64,000 nt of DNA from Thereva unica (lineage: Eukaryota > Arthropoda > Insecta > Diptera > Therevidae): assembly GCA_949987705.1 (NCBI GenBank), contig OX465286.1, positions 24,292,045 through 24,356,044 on the forward strand, in the 5' to 3' direction. The translations under genes were made by a program, and so were the position numbers. This document shows positions 1-10,298 of this stretch, one piece after another; within the stretch, counting starts at the first letter, position 1, and each line of letters opens with the position of its first letter. The notes beneath the pieces were generated by a model. That model searched no databases and was not told where the DNA came from. It saw only the letters and a list, made by a program, of their open reading frames with translations.

Positions 1-413
1 ATTGATTATCTATAAGTAGATGCGTAATCATGGGACCTGCGAGGATGGCGGGTGTTGGTGTTTGGCGGCGCTAGCGTCTGTTTTCTTTTTGCGGTTTGTG
101 CTTTCGGTAAAACTTGCAAGATTTGGAAGCTTTGGTTTGGAATTTCGATAATACATAATAAAAAAGCTGAGGGTTATCGATGATGGAAATAAAGTGTACA
201 TAAGAAGGTATTTTCTTGGAACATTAAAATGAAGTTGAATTTATTTTGGCTGGGGCGCGGTGCCGTATACAAATTTGAGATATAGAATCTCATGATTTTT
301 CAGTTTTCGGACTTTTTGATTTTATGAGACTTATTTGCATTAGTTAGCGGAAAGTCCATTTGCAACGCAAAGGAATGGGAGGGGTAGAGGTGTCGAAACA
401 CCGTTTTGAAACT

Positions 414-721
414 ATGGCCTCGATTCCCAGCTCCGGCGGCGCGGAAGTGAGTGCGGATTTGACCCTTTGCGATTCTCAAATCCACAACCGCGAATCTCTC
501 TTTGATATTTTCCGCGCTTTAAAAGTGTGATCCGCAACAAATTTTCTGCGGATTCGAAACCACAAATGCGCCTAAGATAATCCGACATCAGGTATTTCAT
601 TGTCAGTGAGTCTTCATTCCGAATTTTTGATTTAATTGAATCCGGGACTGCGGATTTGAGAATTGCAAAGTGTCAAATCCGCACTCACTTCCGCGCCGCC
701 GGATCTGGGAGTCGAGGCCAT
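414..721. mobile_element. Foldback MITE with GC-rich arms
   Basis: The arms 414-485 and about 645-721 are inverted copies of each other. They include ATGGCCTCGATTCCCAG on the left and its near complement at the right end, and both carry the GC-rich core CGGCGGCGCGGAAGTGAG. The spacer is about 160 bp and non-coding. Arm structure and size fit a non-autonomous foldback element. The superfamily is not clear because no convincing target duplication is seen. Confidence 0.65.
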
Positions 722-782
722 TTCTCTTCATGTTTTTTGGTGGCTGATTATGAAAATCAGCAGGAAATTTTAGGACTGCAAT

Positions 783-965
783 AAAATATAATATGTTTGT
801 CACCCTTATAAATATAAAATATACCCCTTTTTAAGGATAGTTATAATAAAATAAATTAAATGCACTCTTCACTATATTTATGCACTATATTTATTTGCGA
901 AGGTGGTTGATTTTTATTTAATCTAGCCGAATTTTATCAAGCATTAAGGGGATAAAATTAACGGG
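783..965. repeat. Diverged copy of the subterminal sequence of the 27962-31879 element
   Basis: Two blocks, near 798-836 (GTCACCC followed by an A-rich run and CCCCTTTTTA) and near 890-955 (TATTTGCGAAGGTGGTTGAT), occur in the same order and orientation as at 28513-28560 and 28620-28680. This is an old, AT-drifted relic of the same family. Confidence 0.45.
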
Positions 966-1959
966 AAGTAATATTTTAAAAATAAACTTTATACAGCAGC
1001 TTTTTTCTACGTTTTGGGTAATTGTTGCTGCTACCGGATTGCAGGTTGGTTGCTTGGTATTGTTAAGAAGAAATAAGTCATTTTCAATACAATACAAGTT
1101 GTATTTGAAAAATGATTCAAATATTTTTATGTTTTTAAATTTTATTTTTGATGAAATAATATCAAAAATAAATTGGAAAATTTATTATAACCTCTTTTTC
1201 AATGCGGTGAATCCACCCTTGAATCAAATCAAAAAAAAACATGAAAAATGTTGTACGATTTTTGAACAAATTTCCCAAAATAACTCTTGTACAACTAGTC
1301 CATTATTTAGTTTGTCATATCATGGTTCATTGTCTTGCAGTAAGATTAGTACAAGGGTGGAATAGGTTAACCATTATGATCGTTGGGAGGTGGAATTGAC
1401 GAGGAATTCTGCGTTTGTATTCTTGGCTGTTGGAGCTCGGAAATACTAACCGATTATTCCAGAATCCAGTTGTTATTTTTAGAAACGAATTCCTATTTTG
1501 TAGAGTGCCCGAAAAGAAGGCTGCAGGTGGAAGGAGTGAGACGTATTATCTAATTTGGTGCCGAGGGAATAAGATTGCCGTGCAGGCAGGAGAGGGTTTA
1601 TTTCGATGGTACTGAGATAGTGGCGATAGAATGTTGTATGTTTAGCAAGTAATTTGTTGATCTACACAGGAAGCACCAAGATTTATTGATTGTCAGTTTG
1701 TTATATATATTTTGTATATATATATAACCTGAGGTTCACACAATACTTGGACCCCTTTTTTTTTTACAAGTTATTTGTCAACAAAATGATTTTTTAGCAG
1801 GTGAAGTAATCCACAGGTAACCCACTCAGAGTTGGGTCATACACAACTTCACAAATTTATAATATAAGAACTAAAAGAACTCACCAAAAAGAATCTTTTA
1901 GATTATCTTGCAAATAGGACTTCAGTCATTTATTCATTATATGATTTACACTGGGTGTA
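966..1959. other. No gene seen
   Basis: AT-rich sequence with short open frames lacking recognisable domains. There is a TATATA tract near 1700-1727. Nothing else can be supported. Confidence 0.5.
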
Positions 1960-2084
1960 TTCTTGTCTAAAGTAACACCAAGTTCACAGTTTTTAATTTA
2001 ATTGTAAAGTAAAATTGCACTCCAAAAGGCTTTATTCAATATGATAAATATAGCTTTTATCATTTACACATGGTTTTACACTAT

Positions 2085-2618
2085 TAATTAATTGTTATTA
2101 TTAAAATTACAAAATTAACTTTTATCTGTACTTAGTTCACAGTCTTTACTTTGTTATAACTGAAAACTATTGTTTTATTATTAAAATTACACAATTGACT
2201 TTTATTTGACCGGATTATATAAACTTACTTAGTTCACAGTCCTTACGTTGTTGTAACCCAAAACTATTGTTTTATTATCAAAATTATAAAGTTAACATTT
2301 ATCTACCCGAACTATATAAACTTACTTAGTTCACAGTCTTTACTTTGTTATAACTCAAAACTTTTGTTTTATTATTAAAATTACAAAATTAACTTTTATC
2401 TTGTTATAACTCGAAACTATCGTTTTATTAATCAAATTACAAAATTAACATTTATCTACCCGAACTATATAAACTTACTTAGTTCACAGTCTTTACGTTG
2501 TTATAACTCAAAACTATTGTTTTATTATTAAAATTACAAAATTAACTTTTATCTTCTTATAACTCGAAACTATCGTTTTATTAATCAAATTACAAAATTA
2601 ACATTTATCTACCCGACC
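2085..2618. repeat. AT-rich imperfect tandem repeat
   Basis: A module containing CTTAGTTCACAGTC, then a TTGTAACTC-like stretch, ACTATTGTTTTATTA and AAATTACAAAATTAAC, recurs about five times. The CTTAGTTCACAG motif falls near 2131, 2229, 2327 and 2480, so the spacing is about 98 bp with some longer or partial units. It stops just upstream of the TTAA-flanked element at 2698. Confidence 0.75.
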
Positions 2619-2697
2619 GCTCTCCTTTTCACAACATCGATTGCGCCGCCGATAACGTTCGATCACCACTCTTTCTTTTACAACGCGCCACCGTTAA

Positions 2698-3612
2698 GGG
2701 GGTGTTACCGTTTAGAAGTTTGAAAAAATCTATTTTTTTTTTGCGTTTTATTGTACCTTATACTATATACTATCACCCCCGAAAGTCGTTTTTCAATCCG
2801 CAAACTCAGTACCCACTTTTTTGCATGTTAATTGAAGTAATCTCAGCTTGCCGAAAACTGACTTTCTGCGCGCGACTGCGTGGTTTGCGGAGCAGCGCCT
2901 GACTCCGGAGGTTCGAGAGGCCATACAGCGTAGCCAGCAGGACCAAATGACTCGTCAACAGTTTTTCGAAGAAGAGGAGGGTATGGTGCTGGTATTGCTG
3001 ACTAGAGGTTGGTATCGCTGAAACCTTCGGAAAATGATAAAAAGTCATGTCGAAACTTTAAACGCGTTTTTCTCGAAACCACATTTTTTGTACTGGCCGA
3101 TAACTTTTCTCAGCAACTATGAGAGGTATCGACTTGAAATTTGGGGAAAATGTTCTAGATAGTTTTCATTGGATGCTAAACCAAAATTTTCATTAAAAAA
3201 TTGTTGTTACATATTTTTTCAAGCACTCTAAAGGTAAAAAAATGTGGCAAAAATGGACAATTTTTTTTCGTATGGCCGCCATTTTGTTTCTAATCAACAT
3301 ATTGACTAAAACTGTGGTTTACCATCCGCGGAATTTATTGCAGATTAATAATTGCATACCCATTTCTGTCTCAGATTACTAGTTCCCGAGATTTCTTATC
3401 GGCCAGCAGTGAAAATCAGCGTGACAAGGTCACATTAACCGCTGAAAATTTGCACTTAGAAAATAAATTTGGTTGACACAAATATGAGTTTTTGTTCTTC
3501 AAATAATAAGGAACAACAAGCAAAAAACCAGAATATTGCATGATGCCTTGTAGCTCCAAAATAATTTTTTGAAAAACAGCCTAAAATCGGCATTCTAGAC
3601 GGTAACACCCCC
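2698..3612. mobile_element. piggyBac-like MITE with TTAA target duplication
   Basis: TTAA occurs at 2694-2697 and again at 3613-3616. The sequence between starts GGGGGTGTTACCGT and ends with the inverted complement ACGGTAACACCCCC; the inverted repeats extend to about 20 bp with few mismatches. A TTAA duplication is the signature of piggyBac and a few related superfamilies such as Kolobok. The 915-bp interior has no long open frame, so the copy is non-autonomous. Confidence 0.75.
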
Positions 3613-3616
3613 TTAA

Positions 3617-4110
3617 GGTTGAATGTCAATTATGTTTTCTTTTTCTTAAAAAACGCACCGCCGCCGGTGAAGAACCAAACTAGACTCATCGATCGACCAC
3701 TCGATCGATCTTCAGTTTCCCGAAACTTTTCTTTCCAAAAACCCTTCGTTTGCATTTTTCCTCCGGGCACTCAACCTAGGTGCAAAAATCACCTGCTGGT
3801 GCTTGACCCAAGGCTGAGGTCGCCGGCCGGAAAAACGCACCCGTCGGCTTTTCTTCAAGTGGCCTGAAACTGGCGCAATTTGCTTACGAGCTTTTTCTTT
3901 CTTTTATTAATTTCGCAAGGCAAATTGCGCTAATTATTTGTTGCCAATTTCCTTTGGCGTTTCAGGTTACACTTGGGACTTGTGCACGGGTCGTTTACCG
4001 GCCCCGTGCACTTTTTGTGTACGTAACAAGTTCGCCTTCGACGATAACTTCGGAAGTTTACGGGATAAAACTGATCCGATAAAACTCCGTTTTTACAACC
4101 CAGCGGGAAA
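3617..4110. other. No gene seen
   Basis: Moderately GC-richer sequence than its neighbours. An open frame at 3619-3867 is proline/arginine-rich and resembles no family known to me. Confidence 0.4.
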
Positions 4111-4555
4111 TGTAATGGCTAGGTAAGCGAGGTGATAATGAGATGGAGCCATTACCTTTGTGATGATATAATAACTTACTTTTACATATGGATGTCCTAT
4201 GGCGGTAAGTACTTACTGTAGGCATTACAAACGAAGACTTATTTCAGAGGTGAAGTGTATTAAGTGAATACATAGATTACCATGTATGGCACGCAGAATA
4301 AAATTCTGGCTACCCTTTTTAGCATTAAGAACATTACTATCCAAAATTACCATTGCATTTCAGCTACATTTGGTGAGAATTTTACTAGCAAGATATATTT
4401 TTTACTGCTCTGCACGATCCACACCGAACGAATTTGGAGGACGGAATAAACTCAAGAAGAGAGGCTTCGACAAGACAAAGAATAATAAAAGCACATCACA
4501 TTTCCAACGAAAGTATTTCACAAGTCATTACCTAGTCGCTTACCTAGCCATTACA
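4111..4555. mobile_element. MITE with about 34-bp inverted ends
   Basis: The left end TGTAATGGCTAGGTAAGCGA is matched by the inverted right end at about 4521-4555 (TCGCTTACCTAGCCATTACA), with two mismatches or gaps over about 34 bp. The interior is 445 bp of AT-rich sequence with no recognisable protein. The exact target duplication is ambiguous because the ends are partly palindromic. Confidence 0.6.
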
Positions 4556-5279
4556 ATGTAAAGACCTCCATTTTACTAAATTTGCAGTAGAATTTTTCAA
4601 TTACCATGTAAGCGGTTACACAAATCATTAATGAATTCTTGGGTTACCTGAGTAACCCCTCGCTAGTTGATTTGTTACATATAGGGTGTTAGTAATACTC
4701 TATTTACAAATTTTATAGCGCCAAACTATTAGGAGCCCTAGCATACGTGACAGACCCTGTACAAGCAGTTGCGGAAAAATTGTAAAGATGAGAGGATGAA
4801 TATTAACAAAACTAGTTAATACTAAGTAAAGCCGGTTTATAGTACACTTCAGCCTGTCCCTGTTATGCTGTCTGTAAATTTTGGAAAGAAGGATTCAATT
4901 GTTTTACAGTTCCAGGATGATAGATTTATGTGGATCTATCATTATAGCCAAGGTCCTAAATCCAAACCAATGCCTGAATGCGAAAGGATCTTTTTGATTG
5001 AAAGCCGTGAATTATGCCTACTGGGGACACCACGATATAAAAAAACGCGCCCTGTACTCGACCTCTTAGGTGGTGTGGAAGAGAGTGCACAAGACTTATT
5101 ATATTTATAAAGCACTTACAATTCCTGGTGCGTTATAAATTTTAAAATATTCTTTAGTAACAGTAAAGTGCGACAGTTTAGCATGGAATGGTTTTACATA
5201 AAGAAAGATTTTACTTTTCCCATATCATTAAACATCAAATCTTAATGATGAGGCAAAATACTTCATTGCCTGGGATACT
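4556..5279. other. No gene recognised
   Basis: Contains an 81-codon open frame at 4865-5110 on the plus strand with no family resemblance and no visible promoter or splice context. It may be chance. No repeats stand out. Confidence 0.35.
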
Positions 5280-5545
5280 ATATCGAGTCCTTCCCGCCGT
5301 TTTATCGTAAGCGACATTTTTTCGAAAATTCGTTTTTTACCGCAAACGACGTTAATTTAACCTTCGAAACATACCACCAATTTTGACATTAATCGGATAA
5401 TAAACTAGCCTAACTAATAAAATAATTAGCCTAACTAATTTCAGCCCATTGCAAATAACAGATACAAAAATAAGTAAAAAAAAACCTTCTCCTGTAAAAT
5501 TTACTTTTTGCCGGTTACGATAAAACGGCGGGAAGGGCTCGATAT
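5280..5545. mobile_element. Foldback MITE
   Basis: Left arm near 5280-5313 (ATATCGAGTCCTTCCCGCCG, then TTTTATCGTAA) and its inverted copy at about 5512-5545 bound an AT-rich 200-bp centre. Arms match except for one or two bases. Non-coding and non-autonomous. Confidence 0.7.
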
Positions 5546-6043
5546 GATAAAAACCTCTTCCATATGTAATTTAAAACTTTTTACTGAAATTTTCTCAGGC
5601 TCAACTTTTGGTCGAAAATAGAAAAATTTTTATATTCTGTACAATGCAGAAATTAAAATTTGCGGCACCGTATCCACCTGCAGACAAAAAAATATGATTT
5701 CATAAAAAAAAAAATAAATAAAAATCTTCCACGACTAAATTTTTCCCTAAACCTGAAAAGTCGTTTTTAAACAACACAACAACAAAAATTCCGAAAATTT
5801 TGTCTCAAAGAACGGCAGGCGCAATCGCAAGTATCCCAATTCATGCGATTGCTATATACATGAATTCAAAAGTTCAATGTACATAAGCAGCGAAACCGAT
5901 AGACAGCTTTTATATATTTCGAAAGCTCTTGAGTCTCAGTTTTAACATGGATTTTTGAAATCAGTGTAAGTAAGGCCATCTATGTCCAAAGCCCGCAAAC
6001 AAGGTTACGTATCTACTTATAGATAATCAATGTATATAATCAA

Positions 6044-6478
6044 TGTGACTTATGTACTAAACTAAAATTGGAACGCGCGATAAGTGAAGACAACTTCAAG
6101 CTTCTGGACGAAAAGAAAAGAACATACCACTAGGCTCGAGAAAAAAGGATTCGAGAAGGTTCCAGAAGTTAAATAAAGGTGGAGCTTGGATATAAAAGCG
6201 GCTTGCAGGCGCTGAGAAAGTCAGTTTTGATTTGAAAGGCGATAAAAGTGTTTTAAAGTGAGAACAGTGAAAGTGGTGATTTAAAAGTGAACTATAAAGC
6301 GATAGATAGAATTTAATAGTGCGAGTTATTAAAGTTAAAGTGATTATAGTGAACTGTAAGAATTGTGTTGGTAATTAAATTGTGTTTTGGTTTGTGATAA
6401 ATAAATTATTGTGTGGATAATTAAAAGGTGTATTCCTTAATTAATCCTACGAATCCGTTAAGCCGTAAAAACGTAACA
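6044..6478 (+). repeat. Ty3/gypsy-type LTR
   Basis: Starts TGTGACTTATG and ends ACGTAACA, giving the TG...CA boundaries of an LTR. About 150 bases in there is a TATA box (ATATAAAAGCGG near 6190), followed about 25 bp later by an initiator-like TCAGT, then an AATAAA-containing stretch near 6400. That is the U3-R-U5 order expected of an insect LTR. It sits directly upstream of a gypsy reverse transcriptase remnant, so it is probably that element's 5' LTR. The second LTR is missing. Confidence 0.6.
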
Positions 6479-6596
6479 GTATTATAGGAAGCGACACTAT
6501 TTCAAAAGCTAAGGTCCTTTTTGATGGAGAGAGTGTAACATTTCACTATCGAAACCCACTTAAAGAAAATGCCTCAATTGATCAGTAGACGACAAG

Positions 6597-7261
6597 TTGG
6601 ATGTTCCTCAAGAGTTTGAAAATGAAATAAATGATTTAGTCCAAAGTTACAAACCAAATAAGGCGACTAATTATCTAATTAAAATGAACATAACTTTAAA
6701 TGACGAAACACCGATTTACACAAATCCACGGCGATTACCTATGACGGAAAAACTGGTGGTGAAACAGCAAATTGAAGAATGGCTACAAGAAGGAATCATT
6801 CGCCAGTCTAACTCACTATTCGCAAGCAATGTTGTGGTCACGAAGAAAAAGGATGGATCACATAGGGCGTGTATAGATTATAGACGATTAAACAAAGTGA
6901 CAATAAAGGAGCACTTTCCGATGCCAATTATCGAAGATATTTTAGATAAACTGGCAGGCTCAAATATTTTTACCACATTGGATCTCAGAAACGGGTATTT
7001 TCACGTACCAGTGGAAGAAAGTAGTATAAAATATACGGCCTTCATAACTGCGGAAGGTCATTTCGAATTCTTAAAAGTGCCATTCGGATTGATGACTGTT
7101 TTCTGCCGATTTATTCACTTTATTTTCAGAGAACTTATAGCTAAAGACATCGTACAAACATACATGGACGATCTTATAATATCAGCTTCAAATAAGCAAG
7201 AAAATGTCAATAAGCTGAAAATTGTCTTTAAAGTCGCCGCTGAATATAGTCTTCAAATAAA
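6597..7261 (+). pseudogene. Ty3/gypsy reverse transcriptase fragment
   Basis: The reading frame covers the N-terminal fingers and palm of a Ty3/gypsy reverse transcriptase. Visible landmarks are SNVVVTKKKDGSHRACIDYR, the LDLRNGYF palm motif, the PFGL motif and the catalytic box YMDDLIIS. The enzyme would copy retrotransposon RNA into DNA in cytoplasmic particles. The frame loses homology right after LQIKW at about 7261, where a different sequence begins, so thumb, RNase H and integrase are absent. Gag and protease upstream are also gone; only about 120 bp separates the LTR from this fragment. It is a deletion relic, not a working gene. Confidence 0.85.
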
Positions 7262-7636
7262 GTGGAGTTATTTGAGGATGAGGAAATTTCAGATACGGAT
7301 CTCGTTGATTTAGTACTACATCAAGTTCCCGAAGATACTGGAGATAGCAATTCCGACGATGACAGTAATACAGCTGAAAAATTTGGTGGAAAAGTTATTG
7401 CTGAATGTCTTCGACTAGGCAGAGAACTGCAAAATTATTTTTTTAACAGAGATCCTGATACCGAGAGAGCATTGAAATTTCAAAGAATAATAAAAAATGC
7501 GCTCAGTCAATATGAAGAAATTTATAAAAATACCCGCCAGAGTAAGCAAATGTTGATCACCGATTTCGTATCATCCAAAAGTAAGTCAACTGTTATTAAC
7601 GAAGTGGAAAATGCTTTTATAGTGAAAAATAGATAA
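7262..7636 (+). pseudogene. Possible C-terminal tail of a Tigger/pogo-like transposase
   Basis: An open frame of 124 codons begins exactly where the gypsy RT homology ends. It is acidic at the start (EDEEISDTDLVDLV, later SNSDDDSNTAEKF), then helical, and finishes near KQMLITDFVSS. This layout resembles the C-terminus of TIGD/Jerky-type domesticated pogo transposases, which commonly end in a K-Q-T/M-x-I/L-x-D-F tail. No DDE catalytic part is present. The assignment rests on pattern only, and a chance resemblance is possible. Confidence 0.35.
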
Positions 7637-8099
7637 ACAAAACTTGTATAAATTTGACATTTCATTAGCAGCAGCACAAACCACTTTTATCTACAGCAAT
7701 TTCCTTAGCATAGACAAGTACACAAATAATAATTTATTTAATTTCGCCTGAAAGTATGCAATTAAAAAAAAGTGTTCCTCAGACTTTTTATTGTTTACTG
7801 TTTACTGTTTTCTTGTAAATGTTTTTAAAGAAAAAAATAATAGGTAATATTAAAAGCATAAAATATTTGATTTAATTAGAATTTAAAGATATAAATATTT
7901 GATTTAATTAGAATTTTAAAGAATGAATGTTATTTTAATGAAAGTGTTAACTTAAAGTAACGTAACGTAATTCTTTTTTTTGTATTATTTGATTAGAATT
8001 TTAAAGATATAAATATTTGATTTAATTAGAATTTTAAAGAACAAATAATAACATAAGTGTTAACTTAAGTAACGTAATAGTATCTAAGATTGGCATTAT
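7637..8099. repeat. AT-rich region with a short tandem repeat
   Basis: Between about 7858 and 8040 the module ATATTTGATTTAATTAGAAT followed by TTAAAGA recurs four times with short spacers, and an AAGTAACGTAA phrase occurs twice. No coding content is seen. Confidence 0.6.
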
Positions 8100-8383
8100 A
8101 TAAAAACTTATATAGACAATGTCTACACAATCACATCGGCATAACCGGAATAACATGTACAGGAAACACTAAGTCTGAGAGAGCTATCGAGGAGAGTATA
8201 TGTGCCATTAAAGGCATTCAGAAAGGGTGAATACTTAACCACAAATTCAACGCACGTGAGACATACCACGATGCAATCACCCTCAGAAGTCGAAGAGAGA
8301 ACATTCGGATGCGTTTGCGGAAAAAGTTATGTCTCAAAAGCCAGTTTAGCGCAACGTCAGCGTGTCTACTGCAGAGGACCTCC
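8100..8383 (+). pseudogene. R2-type retrotransposon copy A, 5' fragment with first zinc finger
   Basis: An ATG at 8271 opens a frame starting MQSPSEVEERTFGCVCGKSY. It aligns by eye with the start of the second R2 ORF in this window (63332, MQSPQQEEGRFGC). Both reach a conserved C-R-G about 40 residues in. R2 proteins carry N-terminal zinc fingers and a Myb domain that bind 28S rDNA before nicking it. The reading is cut at 8383 by a PIF/Harbinger insertion and resumes at 25437 with a C-P-Y-C finger. The true 5' end and 28S junction are not visible, since sequence upstream of about 8100 is not rDNA. Confidence 0.7.
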
Positions 8384-8406
8384 TAAAGCTATGTTTACAC
8401 TTATAT

Positions 8407-9430
8407 CAGAGATAACATAATACTCCGTATAAAGATGCGACAGCTAGAACAAAAAACCCGAACGCTTTTTGCCTCGGCAGGCCTCTGAGATTGCCTCCCC
8501 TTTAGCAACATGCAACATATTCGAGTTTCTAGCTACACAAGGAGGCGAACGTGGTCATGGTCCGCAGCACAAGACATGCGGTGAGTTTGTCGATAAGGAA
8601 GCTAGAATTTTAGGGGGGCAAGGAAAGGAACTGAAAACAGAATGTTTCTCGCAGCATTGTCATCTTTCAAACATTTACGTCTAGCGCTACATTGAAGGAT
8701 TTCCCTGATGCTTTGTATTTTAACTACATATTTCCTAGAACATTCAGTGTATTTTTTTAATGACTTCTAATTTCTCTTGACTTTAAATTTGTTTGCGATA
8801 TTTTTAAAATAGGTACTTGGTTGAGGTTTTTTTTGGCTACGGATTTTCGAATTTTTTTTATTTTCTGGTATTTCGGTATAACTAGAATGATTTTACAAAC
8901 GAATTTAGGAAATTATTCTATATTTTATTTTATCTATAGAATTTTCGCTTTTGCCTTTAAATGTTGGATTTTGGCTTTAAGTAGGTCTTTTGTTGTAGGT
9001 ATGTTGTGGGCGAAGATTTTTGGCCACAGTTTTTTGTAAAAAATGCAAAAAAGTCGCATACCCTGGGGAGTTGTTTGCATCATCCAAAGTTGCAAAGCGC
9101 ATAAACATGCTGAGCCATATCTGAAATTCTTTCGATTTCCAAAATCTGGGACTAGTCCTTTTCATAAATGCTTGTAAATTAACATCCCCGTCCACAATAA
9201 AAAATGCGTACGTCTGCTCAAAACATTGCGGTAGTAGTTGTTTTGGTAAAAAGAAATTAAAAATAGGCTCAATACCTTGCTTGATATTTGTAAACTCTTC
9301 AATTAATGAATATGAGGAAAGGCTACAGTCAATTTTTCAGGGCAAACGTATGAAAGCAGGAATTTAATCTCGGACTTGCAAATACAGGATTTATCCGTTT
9401 TAGAGTCCCCTTATCAACAATCAAATATTG
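8407..9430. repeat. Left long inverted repeat of P copy 1
   Basis: Inverted counterpart of 12930-13957. On its minus strand it carries the same short open frame (8977-9195) as the right arm. Differences between the arms are scattered substitutions and single-base indels, more on this arm (for example FMKRTSP here against FMKRTCP on the right). Confidence 0.8.
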
Positions 9431-9439
9431 AGCCTGCAA

Positions 9440-10298
9440 ATATTTTCTGCATGTACACGGGTACATCGAAGGGCTGATGTACAACCAAAACTATCGATTA
9501 CAAAAACCAGTATTACTGGGGAAAGTTTATCACAAAAATTACAAGAATTGATAGAATACTGTTCTAATGACGGGTAAAATATTAGAGGTGGTATGGTATG
9601 CGATCAAGTTCCAAATAATAGAAATTGTTTCTTCCGATTAGGCGTAACAACATTTAAGCCACATTTTGAAAATCTCTATTGTGCATTATATGATGTACCT
9701 CATTTAGGAATACTTTGATGAAGGCTGATTTATGTACCATTGATGGTCCAGTTACATAATATAAATGCATAGAAGAGTTGGTTACTATGGAGAAAAGTAA
9801 TGTGACAAAAATGAGCCATAAGCTTACGGAAAACATTAGAGTCCAAAGAAATGGGAAAAGATGATTGATTCGTTAGTTGTGCAAGCGTCCAGTTAAACTT
9901 GTGCGGCAGTAATCAAATCTGCTGAACAAATGGGAGTGTTTTCTGGAAAAGCTAGTAACAAGGCGAAATCCACAGCTGAATTCATTGCAGAAATAAACAA
10001 ATTAATAGATTGCTTAAACAGCAAAAATCCATTTTGTAAAAATAGTTTTAAGGCCAGATTAAGAAGAGAAGGGTTTGTAAAGCAATTCCTGGAAGAAATG
10101 ATTGAATATATCACGTCAATAAAACTAGAAGGGAAGCAAAGAAAATATTATTTTAATGGTTTAGTCCAAACCATTTTAGCCCGTTCAAAAGGAAGCCCAG
10201 CTACGTTTAGTTTAATCCGTTTACAATTTGACACCACTATCCTGCTAGCTGCTGCGTTCCTTTTTTCAGAACGATTTCACTTTTTTTATTTCATTTAA
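9440..10298 (+). pseudogene. P-element/THAP9-like transposase fragment, frameshifted
   Basis: Read across frames, this stretch shows the P/THAP9 order. A VCDQVPNNRNCFFRLGV block carries the first catalytic-type aspartate. A YDVPHL block follows, then KADL and KSNVTKMSHKL, and last the intact frame 9930-10298 with FIAEINKLIDCLNSKNPF and FLEEMIEYITSIKLEGKQRK. The enzyme would cut and paste the element in the nucleus. The N-terminal THAP zinc finger and the C-terminus are not visible. Several stops and frame changes between 9540 and 9900 show it is dead. The family call comes from motif order rather than from an alignment. Confidence 0.68.

Larger units (their letters stand above)
1..6031. mobile_element. 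Interval bounded by matching inverted ends, unclassified
   Basis: The first 28 or so bases of the window reappear inverted at about 6004-6031 (core ATTGATTATCTATAAGTAGA), with one or two mismatches. This suggests terminal inverted repeats of one element of about 6 kb that has collected smaller insertions (414-721, 2698-3612, 4111-4555, 5280-5545). No transposase is recognisable inside. The left flank lies outside the window, so the target duplication cannot be checked. Confidence 0.4.

Noticed and set aside
1039..1365. 108-codon open frame on the plus strand
   Set aside because: Phenylalanine/lysine/asparagine-rich composition as expected from AT-rich DNA, with no motif, neighbour or repeat copy to support it.
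4865..5110. 81-codon open frame with a reasonable amino-acid mix
   Set aside because: No recognised domain, no splice or promoter context. It lies between MITEs and was kept only as a note.
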